A DNA stretch of 64,000 nucleotides from an uncultured Bacteroides sp. (GCA_900546645.1 URDR01000002.1:17981-81980), one strand, 5' to 3'. Counted from the first letter of the stretch, positions 33,813 to 43,338 are shown. The notes: generated by a model not told the origin, from the sequence alone. Made by a program: numbers and translations.

Positions 33813-36779
33813 ATGAATATTCGTATGAACTGGTTAGGTATATGCTTGCTGATGATGGGGCAGGCACTGATGGCGCAGGTTTCTTCTCCTCGTTTGCAGG
33901 CAGATGATGTTGAGGCTTGCAGGCAGTGGGTTGATGAACAGATGAACGCAATGACACTGAAGCAGAAGGTAGGACAGTTGTTTATTCACACGGTAGCCCC
34001 GCTTACTACGCAAGCCAACCGGAAGAACATCGAGCAGGCTGTAACGGAGTATGGTATGGGTGGACTTTTGTTTTCGGGTGGAGATATTCAGAAGCAGATT
34101 GAACTGACAAACTATGCGCAGGGATTGGCTTCGGTTCCTTTGATGATTACCTTTGATGGTGAATGGGGACTGGCCATGCGTTTGAAAGGAACTCCGTCGT
34201 TTCCGCGTAACAGAGTGTTGGGCTGTATTCAGAATGATTCTTTGCTTTATGAATATGGGCGTGAAGTGGCTCGTCAATGCCGTGAAATAGGAGTGCACGT
34301 AAACTTTGCACCGGTGGCTGATGTGGATAATAATCCCAAGAATCCGGTTATCAATACACGCTCGTTTGGTAGTATTCCTTTGCAGGTAGCCCGGAAGGCG
34401 GTAGCCTATTCGCATGGACTGGAAGATGGGGGCGTGCTGGCTGTGTGTAAACATTTTCCCGGACATGGAGATACGGAAACAGACTCTCATAAATCGCTTC
34501 CGGTTTTGAATTTTGACCGGGCTCGTCTGGATAGCGTGGAGCTGCTTCCTTTCCGGGAAGCAATCCGTGCCGGGGTGGGCGGTATGATGGTTGGTCATTT
34601 ACATGTTCCTTCCTTGGGGAAAAAGCCGGCATCTATCTCATCCGACATCGTAGCTGGGGTACTTCAGAATGAGCTGGGCTTTCATGGACTGACATTTACC
34701 GATGCCTTGGAGATGAAAGGTATTTCCGGTAATGAAGCTGTATGTGCGCAGGCTTTGATGGCAGGAAACGATATGTTGCTTGCTCCTCGTAACTTGAAGC
34801 GTGAACTGGCTGGGGTAATGAGTGCCATCCGCTCTGGTAAGTTGAGCGAGGAATCGATTAATGAAAAATGCAGGAAGGTGCTTACCTTTAAATATATCCT
34901 GGGCGTAAATCAGCAGAAAAAAGTCTCAGGAAACGGGGTGATGAGCCGCTTGAATACACCGGAAACGGAGGTGCTGATGAATAAACTGAAGCAAGCAGCG
35001 GTTACGCTGGTGAAAAATGAGGAAGATGTGTTGCCACTCGACTTGTCGCTTTCTGGTACGGTGCTGTTAAGTATTTCTTCTACTCTGACTGAAGACTATC
35101 CGTTTTACCGTAGTTTGCGTGAAACCTTACCTGTTACATGGATTCGGGCTAACTTAGACTCGCTTGCATCGATTCGCAAACGTATCCGTCCGGCTCAGCG
35201 GGTTATTGTGGCAGTACACGATTCGAAAGTGGCTTCTTATAAAGGATTGATAGAGCAGCTGGCTGCCGATAAGCCTGTGGTGCTGGTTTGTTTTAATTCG
35301 TTGAAGGTATTGGGCGGATTGAATCAGGCTGTTAAGAAATCATCGTCGGTGGTACTCGCTCACTCAGGAGAACCTGAGATTCAGCGCTATGTGGCGGATG
35401 TACTGATTGGAAAACAGGAAGTTAATGGTCGGCTGTCTGTCCCTTTGGGCATTTATCCGGCAGGTACAGGAGTTACACTTGATCCGGATCGTCCTCAGGA
35501 ATATACTCCTGAAGAGCTGAATATGAATGCAGCATTGCTTTCGCGTATTGATTCAATTGCACGCGAAGGGATAGATAAAGGGGCTTATCCCGGATGTCAT
35601 GTACTGATTTATCGTTACGGTATGCCGGTTTATAATAAATGTTTTGGTACACATACGTATGAGGGGAAAGAGCCGGTTCGTGAAAACGACTTGTATGATT
35701 TGGCTTCATTGAGCAAGACTACCGGTACGCTTCTGGCTGTAATGAAACTGTATGATGAAGGAAAGTTCGGACTGACTGACAAGGCTTCTAAATACTTGCC
35801 TTTCTTGAAAGGCACTGACAAGCAAAACATCACGATTCAGGACTTGTTGTACCATGAATCTGGCTTGCCTGCTTATTATCCCTTTTATAGGGAGCTGATA
35901 GACCTTAAGACCTGTAAGGGAGGTTTGTTCCGCAAGAAACCGGATGCGCACCATCGGATTCAGATTGAACCCAATTTATATGCTTGTTCCGACTTTTCTT
36001 ACAAGAGTGAATGGGTATCTATGAAACCTTCGCCCGATTATCCGCTTCAAGTGGCTGCTAATTTGTTTGTAAGAAAAGAGTTTCGTGATTCTGTTTTACA
36101 TAAAATAGCAGAACAACCTTTAAAAGGGCGGTCTTACCGGTATAGCTGCTTGAACTTTATGTTACTGAAAGAATTGGTTGAGGTGGTTTCTGGAGAATCG
36201 ATGGATACGTACTTGGAGCGTGTGTTTTATAAGCCGATGGGACTTACACGTACGCTTTATAATCCGCTGGCACGCTTCCCGAAAGAAGAGATTGTGCCGA
36301 CGGTGAAAAATGACTTTTTGCGCGGAGGACCGCTGCAAGGGTATGTGCATGATGAGGTGGCTGCTTTTTTAGGCGGAGTTTCTGGAAACGCAGGCTTGTT
36401 TTCTACGGCTCAAGATGTGGCGCGTATTTATCAGATGTTGCTCGATAAAGGAGTCTGCGGTGACCGCCGTTACTTGAGTAGGGCTACTTGTGAACTGTTC
36501 TTGAAAGTGAAGTCGAATAACAGTCGTCGTGGTTTGGGGTTTGATAAACCTGATATGGATAATCCTGATAAAGGTCCCTGTGCTGCTGAAGTTCCGGCTT
36601 CTACATTCGGTCATACCGGGTTTACCGGTACATGTGCCTGGGCTGACCCGGATAATGAGTTGATTTTTGTCTTCTTGTGTAACCGCATCTATCCCCGTCC
36701 GTTTGACCGTAAGAACCTGATGCGGCTGGATATCCGTACGCGTATGCAGCAAGTAATGTATCAGTCTTTAATGAAATAA
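33813..36779 (+). CDS. GH3 beta-N-acetylhexosaminidase fused to a serine hydrolase
   Basis: A 988-residue secreted two-enzyme fusion. Residues about 45-365 are a NagZ-type GH3 domain with KHFPGHGDT (213-221), the Asp224/His226 dyad and nucleophile Asp297 in TFTDALEM. A middle GH3 C-terminal-like domain (about 380-550) follows. Residues about 575-988 are a beta-lactamase-like serine hydrolase with SLSK (Ser632, Lys635), YSCLNF and GHTGFTG. NagZ-type enzymes cleave GlcNAc from muropeptides, and the hydrolase domain may act on peptidoglycan peptides or esters. The fusion is known in Bacteroidetes. It follows the 5'-nucleotidase pair directly. Confidence 0.9.
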   Translation: MNIRMNWLGICLLMMGQALMAQVSSPRLQADDVEACRQWVDEQMNAMTLKQKVGQLFIHTVAPLTTQANRKNIEQAVTEYGMGGLLFSGGDIQKQIELTNYAQGLASVPLMITFDGEWGLAMRLKGTPSFPRNRVLGCIQNDSLLYEYGREVARQCREIGVHVNFAPVADVDNNPKNPVINTRSFGSIPLQVARKAVAYSHGLEDGGVLAVCKHFPGHGDTETDSHKSLPVLNFDRARLDSVELLPFREAIRAGVGGMMVGHLHVPSLGKKPASISSDIVAGVLQNELGFHGLTFTDALEMKGISGNEAVCAQALMAGNDMLLAPRNLKRELAGVMSAIRSGKLSEESINEKCRKVLTFKYILGVNQQKKVSGNGVMSRLNTPETEVLMNKLKQAAVTLVKNEEDVLPLDLSLSGTVLLSISSTLTEDYPFYRSLRETLPVTWIRANLDSLASIRKRIRPAQRVIVAVHDSKVASYKGLIEQLAADKPVVLVCFNSLKVLGGLNQAVKKSSSVVLAHSGEPEIQRYVADVLIGKQEVNGRLSVPLGIYPAGTGVTLDPDRPQEYTPEELNMNAALLSRIDSIAREGIDKGAYPGCHVLIYRYGMPVYNKCFGTHTYEGKEPVRENDLYDLASLSKTTGTLLAVMKLYDEGKFGLTDKASKYLPFLKGTDKQNITIQDLLYHESGLPAYYPFYRELIDLKTCKGGLFRKKPDAHHRIQIEPNLYACSDFSYKSEWVSMKPSPDYPLQVAANLFVRKEFRDSVLHKIAEQPLKGRSYRYSCLNFMLLKELVEVVSGESMDTYLERVFYKPMGLTRTLYNPLARFPKEEIVPTVKNDFLRGGPLQGYVHDEVAAFLGGVSGNAGLFSTAQDVARIYQMLLDKGVCGDRRYLSRATCELFLKVKSNNSRRGLGFDKPDMDNPDKGPCAAEVPASTFGHTGFTGTCAWADPDNELIFVFLCNRIYPRPFDRKNLMRLDIRTRMQQVMYQSLMK

Positions 36780-36848
36780 TATTATTTAGACAAAGTACAA
36801 ATTATGTAGATTTTGCAATGTAGATGTTACAATGAATAGTAAAAACAT

Positions 36849-36856
36849 TACCTTTG
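36849..36856 (+). promoter_or_regulatory. Promoter -7 box for ferredoxin
   Basis: TACCTTTG matches TAnnTTTG, about 44 bases before the ferredoxin ATG. No TTTG stands at the normal -33 distance. Confidence 0.5.
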
Positions 36857-36899
36857 TATCATCAATTAGTACTAATAATAACTTAACTTTTTTACAACA

Positions 36900-37067
36900 A
36901 TGGCTTACGTAATTAGTGACGATTGTATCGCTTGCGGTACTTGTATCGATGAATGCCCGGTTGGCGCAATCTCTGAAGGTGACAAATATTCTATCAATCC
37001 GGATGCTTGTACAGAATGTGGTACTTGCGCTGACGTTTGTCCTTCTGAAGCTATCAGCTTGGGATAA
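36900..37067 (+). CDS. 2[4Fe-4S] ferredoxin
   Basis: A 55-residue clostridial-type ferredoxin, easily missed because it is so short. Two cluster motifs are complete: CIACGTCIDECP (9-20) and CTECGTCADVCP (37-48). Each has three closely spaced Cys and a remote fourth. It would carry low-potential electrons, for instance to or from pyruvate:ferredoxin oxidoreductase, hydrogenase or Rnf. It stands alone, with a promoter box before it and a strong terminator after it, typical of an abundant small protein. Confidence 0.95.
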   Translation: MAYVISDDCIACGTCIDECPVGAISEGDKYSINPDACTECGTCADVCPSEAISLG

Positions 37068-37100
37068 TAAGAGTACAGTCGTCTGTATGACAACTAACAC

Positions 37101-37136
37101 AACGCTGTTTCTCCGTTGGAGAGACAGCGTTTTTTT
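37101..37136 (+). terminator. Terminator after ferredoxin
   Basis: AACGCTGTTTCTC pairs with GAGAGACAGCGTT around a short loop, followed by seven T. It lies 34 bases past the ferredoxin stop and is a textbook intrinsic terminator. Confidence 0.9.
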
Positions 37137-37520
37137 ATGCCTCCTCTGGTGTGTCTCCTTGAGTGGCAATGGTGAATGGAATGAGAAACATTCTTGGATG
37201 GCAGGTGAAAGGAAACCTTGTTGTTACTAACGGCGTTTTGCTGTTGCTCTTATGGTGAAGTAAGAGAGAATGTTCGTTTTTCTTCTCTCCTAAAAGAGTT
37301 TTCACGAAATTTGCTTGCATCCTACACGTTTTTTTTGATTAACCTATTTGAAAACAAGATTTTGCAGCGTGTAAGGCGCAGTGCTGTACGGTGTAGGGTA
37401 TTGTAGGGAGCTTTACGCTGGAATGAGGAAGGAGAATGAGGAAAGAAATGGGTTTATACCTTAGTTTATAAGCGGAATCAACAATAGTCTGTCAATCAAA
37501 TAGTCTTGAAAAGTGGCATA
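37137..37520. other. Gene-free stretch
   Basis: About 380 bases without a credible gene. Short frames on both strands lack ribosome sites and homologous-looking motifs. A weak hairpin (GAGAGAA with TTCTCTC, near 37263-37288) is the only structure I see. Confidence 0.5.
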
Positions 37521-37553
37521 AAAAAGAGATGCCTTAAAAAGACATCTCTTTTT
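37521..37553 (-). terminator. Terminator after rpsP
   Basis: AAAAAGAGATG pairs with CATCTCTTTTT (with CTT/AAG inside). It lies 25 bases past the rpsP stop and is A/T-flanked on both sides. Confidence 0.8.
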
Positions 37554-37578
37554 AAATTCTTCAAGAAGTAATCAAGAA

Positions 37579-38127
37579 TTATGCTTCAGCCGGAGCTTCA
37601 GTTGCTTCTTCAGCCGGAGCTTCTTCAGCGTTAGCGGCAGCTTCTGCTTCTGCTTTAGCAGCAGCTTCAGCAGCTTTCTTTTCTGCTACTTTCTTAGCGA
37701 TTTCTTCGTTTACTTTCTTTTCAGCTTCCAAACGTGCTTTTTCAGCAGCTTTCTTAGCTTCTTCTTCTTTAGCTTTTAATGCAGCCAAACCTGCTTGTTT
37801 GTTTTCTTTCCAAGCGTTGAAGCGAGCTTCTGCAGTAGCCTCGTCGAATGCACCTTTAGCAACACCGCCCATCAAGTGTTTTTTCATGTAAACACCTTCA
37901 CGAGACAAAATGTTACGTACAGTGTCAGTAGGCTGTGCTCCTACCATTACCCAATGGTAAGCACGTTCAAAATTCAAATCTACTGTGGCAGGATTGGTGT
38001 TAGGGTTGTAAGTACCAATTTTTTCAGTAAATCTACCATCACGTGGTGCTCTTGCGTCTGCAATAACGATAGCGTAGAACGCATATCCTTTGCGTCCGTG
38101 TCTTTGCAATCTGATTTTAGTTGCCAT
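37579..38127 (-). CDS. rpsP: 30S ribosomal protein S16 with long C-terminal extension
   Basis: A 182-residue S16. The N-terminal core (1-80) is standard: MATKIRLQRHGRKGYAFY, RDGRFTEKIGTYNPNTNP and ERAYHWVMVGAQPTDTVR. S16 of most bacteria ends near 80-90 residues. Here a tail of about 70 residues rich in Ala, Glu and Lys (110-182) follows, first mixed-charge helical (KAKEEEAKKAAEKARLEAEK) and then acidic (AEEAPAEEATEAPAEA). Similar tails are common in Bacteroidetes S16. The tail function is unknown. Confidence 0.95.
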   Translation of the reverse strand: MATKIRLQRHGRKGYAFYAIVIADARAPRDGRFTEKIGTYNPNTNPATVDLNFERAYHWVMVGAQPTDTVRNILSREGVYMKKHLMGGVAKGAFDEATAEARFNAWKENKQAGLAALKAKEEEAKKAAEKARLEAEKKVNEEIAKKVAEKKAAEAAAKAEAEAAANAEEAPAEEATEAPAEA

Positions 38128-38189
38128 TTCTTAGTTGTTTTTTTATAATTAATGATTTGAATTATGCTAATAACCCGTATTAGCGGCTG

Positions 38190-38220
38190 CAAAGGTATAA
38201 TTTTTATTTTGAATGACAAA
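38190..38220 (-). promoter_or_regulatory. Bacteroides-type promoter for rpsP
   Basis: On the minus strand TTTG (38217-38220) and TACCTTTG (38190-38197) are 19 bases apart, a full -33/-7 match. It overlaps the intergenic end next to the upstream esterase gene. Confidence 0.75.
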
Positions 38221-38230
38221 GCCTTGTGGC

Positions 38231-39040
38231 TTATTTATTTAGTTCGCGCAGCCATTTCTCTAATTCGCCGGTCCATTGACGCTTGTAGATGAAGTGGTCT
38301 TGGTATCCCCATCCATGGTTGCCTGTGGGATAAATATGCATGGTGGCAGATACTTGCTTATTGGTTAGAGCCGTGTAATAGTCTATACTATTTCTAACCG
38401 GAACTACCGTATCGTCTGAACTGTGCATGATAAATGCCGGAGGAGTTTGTGCGGTAACTTGTTTTTCGTTTGAGTAAAGAGTTTCCAGTTCCTTGCTTGC
38501 CGGTTTTCCCAGCAAATTGTCGTGTGACCCCATATGGGTATACGTAGGATCCATGGTGATAACCGGATAGAATAAAATCTGAAAGTCGGGGCGTGTGTCA
38601 TGGGTAAAATGAGTTGCTGCGGTACTTGCCAGATGACCTCCGGCTGACGATCCCATTATACCTACTTTTTTGATGTTCCATTGTGCTGCATTCTTGTGCA
38701 TAATGCGGATTGCTTCCTGTACGTCGCTTAGAGGAACATCATGATGTCCGTGAGGCATTCGGTATTTTAATACAGCATAGGTAATGCCTTGTGCATTAAA
38801 CCAGTCTGCCATATCAAGTCCTTCATGATTCATGGCAAGCATGGCGTAAGCTCCACCCGGGCAGGCAACGATGGAAAGTCCGTTTGCTTCTTTGGCAGGG
38901 AATACATAAAGAATGGCTGCTTCATTTGTTCCGTTTTGGTTAGGAGCTCCGTTTTCCCATAATTTTATTTCAATGGGTTTTTGTGCCGATAGTAAAGTGG
39001 CTGTCAATAAAAAGGCGGTGAATAAAAAGGATGTTTTCAT
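38231..39040 (-). CDS. Secreted alpha/beta-hydrolase, acetyl-xylan-esterase-like
   Basis: A 269-residue protein with a signal peptide (cut near LSAQ). The esterase/lipase (BD-FAE-like) features are CPGGAYAMLAMNHEG (oxyanion region), nucleophile Ser132 in GIMGSSAGGH, an Asp in SSDDTVVP and a His in GNHGWGY. Such enzymes deacetylate plant polysaccharides or act as general carbohydrate esterases. No polysaccharide-utilisation genes sit beside it, so the substrate is open. Confidence 0.85.
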   Translation of the reverse strand: MKTSFLFTAFLLTATLLSAQKPIEIKLWENGAPNQNGTNEAAILYVFPAKEANGLSIVACPGGAYAMLAMNHEGLDMADWFNAQGITYAVLKYRMPHGHHDVPLSDVQEAIRIMHKNAAQWNIKKVGIMGSSAGGHLASTAATHFTHDTRPDFQILFYPVITMDPTYTHMGSHDNLLGKPASKELETLYSNEKQVTAQTPPAFIMHSSDDTVVPVRNSIDYYTALTNKQVSATMHIYPTGNHGWGYQDHFIYKRQWTGELEKWLRELNK

Positions 39041-39090
39041 AGGATATGCTAAATGGTTATTTCGTAGGTGTTTAAATATAAGTTTATAAG

Positions 39091-39121
39091 CTCCCTGTTC
39101 TTCTAGTCAGAAGAAAGGGAG
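39091..39121 (-). terminator. Possible terminator after the OPT transporter
   Basis: CTCCCT plus TTCTTCT pairs with AGAAGA plus AGGGAG, with small internal mismatches. It lies 27 bases beyond the OPT stop. The following T-run is poor. Confidence 0.45.
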
Positions 39122-39147
39122 TTTACAAACTTAAAAATGGTATAAAT

Positions 39148-41136
39148 TTATTTCTTTAGTTTTAAGCTTGCTTTCACAAGGAAAAGAATAAGTAAAATAT
39201 ATGCAATTAAAGATATGATTTCACTCATAGGATTGCTTAGCCAAGCTTCATTGATGAAGTTGATGTTACAATAGCGCATAATGGCACTTACAACTCCCAT
39301 CAATGCTCCACCGGCGATGAATCCTGAAGCGAGCAACGTACCTTGCTCATTGCGTGCGTTGTTAACTGCCTCATCTTTGCTACGGGTAGTTACATACCAA
39401 TTTACTGCGCCTCCTACAAGTAGCGGCAGGTTTAGCTCTAAAGGAATGAACATTCCTAAGGCAAAAGCCAGTGCGGGAACTTTAAAGAAAGTAAGGACCA
39501 AAGCCAATAGAGCACCTGTACCATAAAGTAACCAAGGAGCACCTACGCCATTCATTAACGGGTCGATAACCGCAGCCATGGCATTTGCCTGTGGAGCAGC
39601 AAGCTGACCGCTTGTAAATCCGTATGAATCATTCAGTACCATGATGACTCCACCTACCGTTGCTGCAGAAACCAGTGTTCCTAAAAACTTCCAGGTTTCC
39701 TGTTTGCGGGGTGTACTTCCTAACCAGTAACCAATCTTCAGGTCGGTAATAAATCCTCCAGCCATTGATAAGGCTGTGCAGACTACACCTCCCATCACCA
39801 GAGCTGCCACCATGCCGGTTGCTCCGTTTAATCCTACAGCTACCATGATGACAGAAGCCAGAATCAGGGTCATCAGGGTCATTCCTGATACCGGATTCGT
39901 TCCGACAATAGCAATGGCATTGGCTGCTACAGTGGTAAAAAGGAACGAAATACCTGCCACTAACAGAATGGCAACTGCCGTGTGAAGAATATTCCCCTGC
40001 ATTACATCGAAGTAGAAGAACAGCAAGATGAGAAGCAAGGTAAATATAGAACCGAACGCAATGATTTTCATTGGAATATCTTTCTGCGTACGTTCTACAT
40101 TATCTTCCGCCTTTTTACCTCCCATTTCCTTGGAAGCCAGACTTACTGCACTTTTTATGATACCCCATGAACGGACAATACCGATGATACCTGCCATTGC
40201 GATACCTCCGATACCAATGCTCTTGGCATATTCTTTGAAAATCATCTCGGGTGACATGTCTTTTACAGCTGTAGCGATTTCCGGATTCCAGGCATTCAAT
40301 ACTTGATCACCCCAGATAAGTGAAAAACCGGGAACAATAATTAACCATACAGCCAAAGAACCCGCACAGATGATGGCGGCATATTTTAATCCGATGATGT
40401 ATCCTAAGCCAAGAACTGCAGCTCCCGTATTGATTTTAAATACGAGCTTAAACTTATCGGCAATCATTTCTCCCCATCCGCATACCCTGCTGGTGAAGTT
40501 TTCATTCCACCATCCGAAAGAACCTACGATGAAGTCATATAATCCACCGATGGCACCGGCTATCAATAAAGGTTTAGCCTGGTCACCTCCTTTTTCACCT
40601 GAAACAAGTACCTGTGTGCTTGCTGTGGCTTCAGGGAAAGGATATTCTCCATGTTTATCTTTTACGAAATATTTTCGGAATGGAATTAAGAACAAAATGC
40701 CTAAAACTCCTCCGAGCAAAGAACTGATAAACATTTGCATGAAGTTGACTGTCATTTCAGGATACTTTTCCTGAAGGATATAAAGAGCCGGCAGGGTAAA
40801 AATGGCTCCGGCAACGATTACTCCCGAGCAGGCACCTATGGACTGAATCATGACATTTTCCCCTAAAGAGTTTTTGCGCTTGGTGGCACTTGAAACGCCG
40901 ACAGCGATAATGGCAATAGGGATGGCGGCTTCGAATACCTGTCCGACTTTGAGACCGAGATAGGCTGCGGCAGCCGAGAAAATTACAGCCATTATAATTC
41001 CCCATGAAACCGACCAGAGGTTTACTTCGGGATAGTTTTTTTGAGGTGACATGAGAGGGTTATACTCTTCTCCTTTCTTTAGTGGTCGGAATGCGTTTTC
41101 CGGCAGTCCTACCTGTTTTTCCATTTCTTCTTTCAT
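39148..41136 (-). CDS. OPT-family oligopeptide transporter
   Basis: A 662-residue inner-membrane protein with many hydrophobic helices. Its N-terminal phrase FRPLKKGEEYNPLMSPQKNYPEVNLW and FPEATASTQVLVSGEKGG are typical of bacterial OPT transporters, which import oligopeptides or metal-chelate compounds with protons. The gene is single and lies 36 bases downstream of the HExxH gene on the same strand. Substrate is unknown from sequence. Confidence 0.9.
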   Translation of the reverse strand: MKEEMEKQVGLPENAFRPLKKGEEYNPLMSPQKNYPEVNLWSVSWGIIMAVIFSAAAAYLGLKVGQVFEAAIPIAIIAVGVSSATKRKNSLGENVMIQSIGACSGVIVAGAIFTLPALYILQEKYPEMTVNFMQMFISSLLGGVLGILFLIPFRKYFVKDKHGEYPFPEATASTQVLVSGEKGGDQAKPLLIAGAIGGLYDFIVGSFGWWNENFTSRVCGWGEMIADKFKLVFKINTGAAVLGLGYIIGLKYAAIICAGSLAVWLIIVPGFSLIWGDQVLNAWNPEIATAVKDMSPEMIFKEYAKSIGIGGIAMAGIIGIVRSWGIIKSAVSLASKEMGGKKAEDNVERTQKDIPMKIIAFGSIFTLLLILLFFYFDVMQGNILHTAVAILLVAGISFLFTTVAANAIAIVGTNPVSGMTLMTLILASVIMVAVGLNGATGMVAALVMGGVVCTALSMAGGFITDLKIGYWLGSTPRKQETWKFLGTLVSAATVGGVIMVLNDSYGFTSGQLAAPQANAMAAVIDPLMNGVGAPWLLYGTGALLALVLTFFKVPALAFALGMFIPLELNLPLLVGGAVNWYVTTRSKDEAVNNARNEQGTLLASGFIAGGALMGVVSAIMRYCNINFINEAWLSNPMSEIISLIAYILLILFLVKASLKLKK

Positions 41137-41172
41137 GTGTGTTTCGGTATGATTATCAAGATAAACTATGTG

Positions 41173-42150
41173 TTAATAGCTTGTTTTTAAAACTTGTTTC
41201 AGACGTTCTATTACATCCGGGCTTTTTATTTCTTTTTTTCCGGTCAGGATGAAAGAAAAATGATCAGCTAAAATTTCTTCCGGATTGATGATATAATTCG
41301 TGTTTTCGCCTACCTGACTCAGGAAATCTTCTGCATCGCTGAGGCTGTAAATGAGGGTTTCTCCGTTATGTTGGATAGGGATAAACTGTTCATTCAAAGG
41401 AATAAGTCCCACTTTGGCATACTCAAAGAATGAGCCGGCTCCGTTGTAGGCTTTCGGTGTATAAAGTAGCATGGTGCAGTTTTTCTTTTCTCCCTGAATG
41501 GTGAATACGCCATAACTGTCATGGCTGCTGATATCAGGATTGGATATACGTTTTTCAATAATGTCAGCCGGAAAAAGAATTTCGCGGTTAAGTACATGAA
41601 AACCGATGGTGCTGTAAGCTGCAGCTTTAAACTTTTTATTATTGCGTGTAAGAATGTGGAAGATTTCATGAGATAGAATGCGGGTTAACGTTTCATCGGA
41701 AGCTTCGTTCAAAATATTTTCGCCTAAAGCAATCCAGTTTTTACGTGTATATCCGCCAGCTCCGCCTTCTTCCTTCATGGTAGTTTTCACCAAAACAACT
41801 TCATTGGGGAAAGGTAGGGTAAGTTTCTGCTTCTTTATTTGAGTATTGATTGCTTTCATTGCCCGATTAATTCTTTCTTTTTCTTTGTCGCTCCAGTTAC
41901 GGGTTTCATTCATGGCTAAAGTAAGCAACTGTGACTTTTTCCCTTCTGTGGTCTGCAAGCGTGAATTTATATCAAACTGATTCCAGTTTCGGGTGTAATC
42001 ATCAATATCCGTAATGAGCATTTGAGCTTCAGCCCGGGTAGCAAAGCGGAAAGAAGGAGTAGAGTTGCTTTGTGCACAGACAGAAGAAGCTACTGAGAGG
42101 AGCAAGGAAATTCCCCATGCTATGAAAAGGGTACGCGGTATTTTCATCAT
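41173..42150 (-). CDS. Secreted HExxH protein, family not recognised
   Basis: The frame could start at a TTG (42156), but ATG 42150 is preferred, giving 325 residues starting MMKIPRTLF with a signal peptide cut near VCAQ. Near the middle LSHEIFHILTRNN carries an HExxH motif typical of zinc metallopeptidases. It is followed about 20 residues later by GFHVLNREILFPADIIEKR, where a third ligand could lie. The central region is otherwise rich in charged helices (NETRNWSDKEKERIN). I do not recognise a named family. It may share a transcript with the OPT transporter. Confidence 0.7.
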   Translation of the reverse strand: MMKIPRTLFIAWGISLLLSVASSVCAQSNSTPSFRFATRAEAQMLITDIDDYTRNWNQFDINSRLQTTEGKKSQLLTLAMNETRNWSDKEKERINRAMKAINTQIKKQKLTLPFPNEVVLVKTTMKEEGGAGGYTRKNWIALGENILNEASDETLTRILSHEIFHILTRNNKKFKAAAYSTIGFHVLNREILFPADIIEKRISNPDISSHDSYGVFTIQGEKKNCTMLLYTPKAYNGAGSFFEYAKVGLIPLNEQFIPIQHNGETLIYSLSDAEDFLSQVGENTNYIINPEEILADHFSFILTGKKEIKSPDVIERLKQVLKTSY

Positions 42151-42277
42151 AATCAAAGTTTATTGGTATACATAATTTATTCAAAGCGGTAAATATAGAA
42201 GAATATTTTTGTTCCTTCTAATCTTGAAAAAGATTTTTTTGATATTCACCTCTTTTTAAGGGACTGTTAAAACGTAT

Positions 42278-42931
42278 TTATTCAGAGAGATACTGTAGAA
42301 TATCTGCTGACCGGTCGGCAATAAAGTCTGGCTGATAAGACTCCAGCTCGGCACGTGGACGGAACCCCCAGCTGACTCCGATAGTGGTTACACCTGCATT
42401 TTTTCCCGTTTGCATATCTACACATGAATCACCTACATAAACCGTTTCCAAGGGGGTTACACGGGCCTTTTCCATAATTTCAAACACAATATGCGGATGA
42501 GGCTTGGAAGGCACCCCCTCTCTTTGTCCGAGTATTTCTGTAAAGTCTATCTCCGGGAAAAACTGATGAACTAGCTTGCGTGTAGCTTCTTGGTATTTAT
42601 TCGACGCAACTGCTATTTTCATTCCTTTTTCTTGAAGTGTTTTCAGCAAGGTCGGAATGCCGGGGTAGGGACGGCTTAAATCTGCATTATGCAGGTTATA
42701 AAAAGGGATGAACTCCGACCGTATTTTCAGAATGTTTTCTTCCGAGCGTGCGCCTTCGGGTAAGGCTCGTTCGAATAACTTGTTTATACCGTTTCCTACA
42801 AAAAAACGATAAGCGTCTGTCTCGTGGGTAGGATAGCCAAATAAAGATAAGGCTTGATTGGTTGCAGTGGCAAGGTCGGCAATGGTATCCAGTAAGGTTC
42901 CGTCTAAATCGAATATAATGATTTTTTTCAT
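42278..42931 (-). CDS. gph: HAD-family phosphoglycolate phosphatase-like protein
   Basis: A 217-residue HAD hydrolase. The catalytic motif DLDGTLLDT (8-16), Ser/Thr motif VASNKY, GQREGVPSKPHPH and the last motif YVGDSCVDMQTGKNAG are all in place. The helical cap between motifs 1 and 2 matches phosphoglycolate phosphatase. It removes 2-phosphoglycolate, for example from DNA repair, but several related substrates are possible. It starts 16 bases downstream of folB. Confidence 0.85.
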   Translation of the reverse strand: MKKIIIFDLDGTLLDTIADLATATNQALSLFGYPTHETDAYRFFVGNGINKLFERALPEGARSEENILKIRSEFIPFYNLHNADLSRPYPGIPTLLKTLQEKGMKIAVASNKYQEATRKLVHQFFPEIDFTEILGQREGVPSKPHPHIVFEIMEKARVTPLETVYVGDSCVDMQTGKNAGVTTIGVSWGFRPRAELESYQPDFIADRSADILQYLSE

Positions 42932-42947
42932 AAGAGAATCTGAAAGA

Positions 42948-43316
42948 TTAGGGGTAATAAGTAGCCTCTATTCCAACCTGCTCGCACTGAGCTCCCATAG
43001 GAGGATTTTGTTTATACAGGCAGATGGTTATTTCTGTCAGGTTGGGGAAGCTTTTAAACAGCTGGCGAGCTATCCGATAGGCAACATGCTCTAAAAGGAG
43101 TGAGGGAATTTTCATTTCAGCTTTTACCACTTCAAAAACATGAGCGTAATTGATGGTTCCTTCTAACCGGTCGTTTTCGGCAGCTTGTGTGAAGTCGGTT
43201 TTCAAGCGTAAATCAATGGTATATTCTGCCCCTACTTTATTTTCTTGAGGCAATACTCCGTGGAAAGCATATAGTTTCAGCCCTTTCAGATGAATATACA
43301 TGGAGTTGGAAGTCAT
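42948..43316 (-). CDS. folB: Dihydroneopterin aldolase
   Basis: A 122-residue FolB/FolX-type protein with IHLKGLKLYAFHGVLPQE, the phrase YTIDLRLKTDFTQAAENDRL and TINYAHVFEVVKAEM. It cleaves 7,8-dihydroneopterin in folate synthesis. A second in-frame ATG lies 5 codons in (MYIHLKGL), so the start is ambiguous. The nrdJ gene just upstream is likewise on the minus strand. Confidence 0.9.
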   Translation of the reverse strand: MTSNSMYIHLKGLKLYAFHGVLPQENKVGAEYTIDLRLKTDFTQAAENDRLEGTINYAHVFEVVKAEMKIPSLLLEHVAYRIARQLFKSFPNLTEITICLYKQNPPMGAQCEQVGIEATYYP

Positions 43317-43338
43317 GGCAGTAATGGTTTAAAGTGAG

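Noticed and set aside
33834..34598. A 254-codon minus-strand frame over the GH3 domain.
   Set aside because: The plus strand there carries catalytic GH3 motifs; the antisense frame has none.
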